From assembly GCA_947179155.2 (NCBI GenBank), contig OX359278.1, forward strand, positions 25,139,297-25,203,296: a stretch of DNA of 64,000 nucleotides, written 5' to 3'. Shown in pieces: positions 59,919 to 64,000 of this stretch. The position numbers and the translations under genes are program-made. The notes beneath the pieces are model-generated. The model saw only the letters and a program-made list of their open reading frames with translations, made no database searches and had not been told where the DNA came from. How positions within the stretch are numbered: the stretch's first letter is position 1; each line of letters opens with the position of its first letter. Source of the DNA: Hedera helix (taxonomy: Eukaryota; Streptophyta; Magnoliopsida; Apiales; Araliaceae).

Positions 59919-61299
59919 TGTAACGCTTCCAAAATTCTCATACTCGTTATAGAGAGCTTTGTGCGTTAAACTTCATACATTTATCAACTTAACCAATTAT
60001 CTTATAATTATATTGATTGTAATAGTCTATATCAGACAATTCTTTAAAAATTTCTTTTATTTAATCCCCAGATCTTAACTTAGTTTTGATCTCGTTATTT
60101 TCTACGAGTATAACTTGTAGTTCGTCTGTATATATGGAATACTATATATACCGGTCAATTTTTAATTTTAAGATTTAGATATTTTATGCTTCTATATATT
60201 TAAAGTTCACAGCATTAATAATAAGATGGTTCTTGGAACAGAAGAATCTTGCAATAAATGTTTGTATCTTTATCCGTTGTAAGATTTTTTTTTCTTACAA
60301 AAGATAGCATATTATTCAACACTCTCGTTTGAATACATATTTTCATAGAAATGTCTCTTTATATTCATATTCACTATCTACTTAAAATTTAGAATATTAA
60401 TAACACACTTGTATTTGGAACCGAAAAATATTACGATGAATTTTCCTTCTTCATCGGTAATTTTGTCCCAAATTCATACAACACTGATAATATTATTCAA
60501 TATTCTCATTCAGATTTATTGTTCTTTATTAACATTGTTTTAATGTTGAACAATTCAAAGTTATATCAAATTTAAAGACATAACACTCTTTTGATGATGA
60601 TAACATGATATTATTCATATAATATTCGGTTATATGGTTCGTTTGTTCGTATTACAACAGTCATTATGACTTTATACAAGTACAAGTAAATAAAACATGA
60701 AATTTAGTTTACGCTTCTTTATGTTTATGATCTTATCACTCTTTTTTAATTGCAAATAAATTTTATTTGCAAGAATGAACACGATGGCTCAGCAAATTTA
60801 ACAAATAACAAATACACAGTTTATGTTTTCATATAAACTTTAACATGTTTTGACTTAACATATCTCTCAATTCAATATCACAAATAAATTTTATTTCAAC
60901 AATTTATATCACGTTGTCACATAAAACGTATAAAACATGTATGTAACTTGTAAATATAACACGTAAGATTTAGAAAACTTGTCTTGATTTAATAATACAG
61001 TGCAAGTTAATTCATGCGTTTAATTATACGGCCTACAAAATATGTGAGGTTGACATAACCGTTAGTCCTATTATGACTCCATACTCTAGTTTAATAATAA
61101 CTAGTTTATTTATATTTTTCTTGCTTTACTAACATATGAACATAAACTAGACATTCAAAATTAGTTTCATTATTCATTGGTTTGATTAATTACAATTTGA
61201 TGTCACAAACATATCAGGCTAGGACATCATGTATTACTCCAGAATATTCAAATTAAATTGAACATAATAACAATTAGTGTTTTTTTTATCTTTTATTAT

Positions 61300-63190
61300 T
61301 TATATATGGAATAAAATCGGACATTATATCTGCTTATAAATAAAATTTCTTCTACTATATTTGAAAATGAATTGAGTATTATAATTGTTAGGGTTTCAAC
61401 ACAGTGAAAGCAACGAAATTTAAAAAAAATTTCGAAACCCTAAAACAGGATCCATGCGAAATCAGATTAATCAGAAGTTTAGATTATTTACCGATTATTC
61501 GAGATGGACAGGAGACGATGGAATTCTGAGACGGTTTCGAATCTTTAACGCAATCTAGCGACTGCGTCTCTACAGTATCCACACGAACGCTCCGCGAATC
61601 GTCACACGATCTGTAGCAAAAGGGATCTGCGGTACTAGCCACCAAGATCAGGATTTATTACCTATTTTTCTCTCTAGCCTCTTTCTGAAAGCGGCTAGGG
61701 TTTTAGTTTTTCCTTACGTGACTTTTAGACTACTGATATATCATATATATAGTAGTTAATAGGAATTAACTAAAACCTAAAATAAATAGAAAAATAAAAT
61801 CCGAATTTATATATATTATATTTTAATTAAGTCTTACTTAATTAATATACATATATACAAATTAGCCTATTAATTTAAATTCGTAATTTTTAAATACTAT
61901 CAATCATATTGACATATTTAAAATACTTACAATTTAAATTAATTCCCTTTTAATTACGTTCTAAGTGTGTGACTTTATAGGTTATTATTATGTTGGCAAT
62001 AATTTTAAAATCATATTATAAAATTATAAACAGTGAGCGGCATCTAGTAATGCATCACTACTATCCAAATAATAATAAGATCGGTGATTCGATACAACCT
62101 TTTCGTGACCAATGTTTCAATGTAATTTAATCTTTTTAACCTTATATCCTAGATTAAACTCGAGGCATGGAATGTGTCATACTATTCATAATTTAATCTG
62201 AGTTTTCTTGATCAATGAGTAGACTATATGAAATAAATCAATATTTGAGCATGGCCATGTATTTCATAGTCCTACTCAATCAAGAGGCCTATGGATATCA
62301 CCCATAATATATAGGAGGGTTAAATTCCATCTAGATCACTCATATTCCTCACACGATTCATGATGTACCCAATAATCACCTTTATTGTCTACCCTATTAA
62401 AGGTGACATTTGATGATATCAAAGTACACAAATTCTCGTGTAATAATATAGTGACTTCAGGTCGGAGGATCATTACATCATTGTCACTATAAGAATTTCT
62501 TATGACACTTTGCATAATGCTCCATGTAGAATTCTCATGGTGGGTCAGTCCTGTACATTATTCTCTAACATGTACTTATGCATTGACTCAAATATCTCAT
62601 ATATTTATGATCAATGAGATTTGGCCATCAGTCAATCCACATACTAGTCTCAATGCATCATTGTTGTCTCATTAACAATGATACTCGACTAGGGACATTT
62701 AAGAGCAATGATACTAATTATAATTATATAATTTCATGTTCAAGTCACATACTTAAAGCTATATAATTCGTATCATTATTCTAAGGGCTTTTATTATGTT
62801 AACATTTATATAACGCAGTAAATGAAATCATAATAAAATAATCAATTTATTCAATCAAATATAATATCAAAAATGTTAAGCAATTACATCAAATAATTAG
62901 CCTCTATGGCATAAACTCTAACAATAATTGCTTGTAAAACAAATATTCATCTACTATATTTGAAATAATTTAAATATTATAACTGTTTATAAAATGAATA
63001 TTCTTACTAAACATTTGAAAAAAATTAAACATAGTAATTGCTTGTAAAATGAGTATTTCTTTTTTATAATATAAACAAATCGGACATTATAACTGCTTAT
63101 AAATAGGATTTTTGTACTATATATCTTAAATAATTTGGGTATTATAATTGCTTATAAAAGTATATTTATACTAAATATAAGAAAAAAAAA
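61300..63190. repeat. ~60-bp minisatellite split by solo LTR
   Basis: Units of the type TATAATTGCTTATAAAAT with an ACTATATTTGAAATAATTTG tail occur at 61300-61385 and again at 62924-63190, about six copies in all. The solo LTR sits between copies. Unit length varies (55-65 bp). Confidence 0.65.
61386..62923 (-). mobile_element. Solo LTR, probably copia (1538 bp), target duplication ATAAT
   Basis: Plus-strand start TGTTAGGGTTTCAAC and end AAACTCTAACA, inverted ends TGTTAG/CTAACA. ATAAT at 61381-61385 repeats at 62924-62928. The minus strand begins TGTTAGAGTTTATGCC, a start I associate with copia LTRs, and a TATA-like ACTATATATATGATA lies about three quarters along that direction, so it is read as minus strand. 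No coding sequence. Confidence 0.85.
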
Positions 63191-63367
63191 ATGAACATAA
63201 TAATCACTAGAGTATACCTCTTGTAGTACTTGCTATAACATATTTTGCGCAGGACTTCGATACTTCAAAATATATTTTTCGCTTATAATAACTCTTAGAT
63301 TATAACTATAGAGTATTTTTACTCTTGAAATTCTTCTTGAATGGTAGAAAATAATGAATGGATGATG

Positions 63368-63381
63368 GACTATTTATAGGC
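63368..63381 (-). promoter_or_regulatory. LTR TATA box (minus strand)
   Basis: CCTATAAATAGTCC on the minus strand. Downstream on that strand is leader-like sequence (CATCATCCATTCATTATTTT). Confidence 0.5.
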
Positions 63382-64000
63382 TATGAAAATGTGGTTAATT
63401 TCACTTTGATACCTTAGTTAATTACACTTTAATAACCTACACTTTTCTTACATTTTCACCACCAAGCAACATCATCATGACATCATCTTTGTGCTTCTTC
63501 GAGCCTTATGTAATGTCACATCATGCTTACATCATCATCTCTTACGATTGGTCAAAAATTGTTCACTTGGATTGCTAGTTAGTTTTTCTTGAATTTGATT
63601 GGTCCATTTCAATTTCTGGTTGTTGTAATTGTACTAGTTTTTTTTTGTTACTCCAACTTGGTTTTGTCTAGCTTGACTCTTATTGGTCATTAACATATCA
63701 CATGGATTGCTATACTCGAATGTGATTGGTCGAAAATAATACATTTGGATTTATAGTTACAAATTAATTTGAATTCAACTAATTAGTTATATAGTATAAT
63801 ACATAAGTATTTATACGTATTTTTTTTAGTATTATACATCGTATACTACTCGTATTTTACTAGTATTATACTTCGTATTAATTTCGTATTAATCTTTCAT
63901 ATAATTCTCGTATTATACATTACAATATATTTGTATTATTTTTTATATTCTTTCTGTATTTGTCCTGTATTCGCGAATAGTAATCTTCAAAAATTATTTT

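Larger units (their letters stand above)
59919..64000 (-). mobile_element. Partial gypsy LTR, continues past the window; hosts a solo LTR
   Basis: Plus-strand left end TGTAACGCTTCC resembles the ends of the other gypsy LTRs here. GCTCAGCAAATTTAACAAATAAC at 60786 matches a conserved internal block of those LTRs (34098, 42618, 47240). No PBS follows on the left, so it is either a solo LTR or the 3' LTR of a minus-strand element. A TATA box CCTATAAATAG on the minus strand (63370-63381) would put U3 to the right, so transcription would run leftward. No gag or pol sequence is visible. Confidence 0.55.

Noticed and set aside
1..64000. tRNA, rRNA or integrated pararetrovirus
   Set aside because: No tRNA cloverleaf or rRNA core was seen. 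All reverse transcriptases here lie in LTR elements with gypsy order (RT-RH-IN), and no movement-protein or coat features of plant pararetroviruses were seen.

Overview
The window is nuclear DNA of a flowering plant, most likely a eudicot. The evidence is nested Ty3/gypsy and Ty1/copia LTR retrotransposons, GT-AG introns, AT-rich noncoding DNA and one intron-containing host gene whose product reads as a plant ribonuclease H2 catalytic subunit. About 54 kb of the 64 kb is retroelement sequence, with the single host gene at 54.7-59.3 kb. The species cannot be told from the sequence. All work was done by eye, so repeat boundaries inside AT-rich arrays are approximate.

Layout. (1) 1-3363 is a Tekay/Del-like gypsy element, + strand, cut by the window edge. 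Its LTRs look identical over the 299 bp visible in both, and only 281 bp of interior remains, where the gag start is joined to the pol end. It sits inside the 3' LTR of the next element. (2) 3364-29542 is a Tat/Ogre-type gypsy element on the minus strand. It has a tandem-repeat 3' region, two + strand (antisense) genes (a plant-mobile-domain-like gene with two apparent introns and a DUF7745-like gene), a decayed gag-pro-RT-RH-aRH-IN region, a PBS and a 5' LTR. A young Athila-type element (6546-18010, minus strand) is nested in its first antisense gene. (3) 29543-33120 is a rearranged second Tat copy: a 3' region, a fragment of the antisense gene and two partial LTRs. (4) 33791-46858 is a Del-like minus-strand element with 4.4-kb LTRs, a gag pseudogene, a protease stub and no pol, so a gag-only derivative. 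Its right LTR is split by a Tat-family solo LTR (44401-46282). (5) 46859-51464 is a copia remnant (gag start, PBS, probable LTR) split by a 3.9-kb gypsy solo LTR (46899-50823). (6) 51510-54424 is a long-inverted-repeat DNA element split by another Tat-family solo LTR (52115-54196). (7) 54699-59301 is RNASEH2A, 8 coding exons, 297 residues, all four catalytic carboxylates present. (8) 59919-64000 is a partial gypsy LTR with a 61386-62923 solo LTR, probably copia, inserted in a minisatellite.

How it fits together. Order of events follows from nesting: the Athila insertion postdates the Tat element, and the solo LTRs postdate their hosts. All four solo LTRs have clean 5-bp target duplications, so they arose by LTR-LTR recombination after insertion. 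Most in-frame stops in the Tat gag-pol, its antisense genes and the Del-like gag are TAG/TAA where CAG/CAA is the simplest ancestor, the pattern expected from deamination of methylated cytosine in silenced DNA.

The points most worth following up are the spliced antisense gene pair inside the Tat element, the gag-only element, the perfect GC-rich palindromes kept in Tat copies, and a GC-rich motif shared between the Athila element and the unrelated Del-like LTRs.
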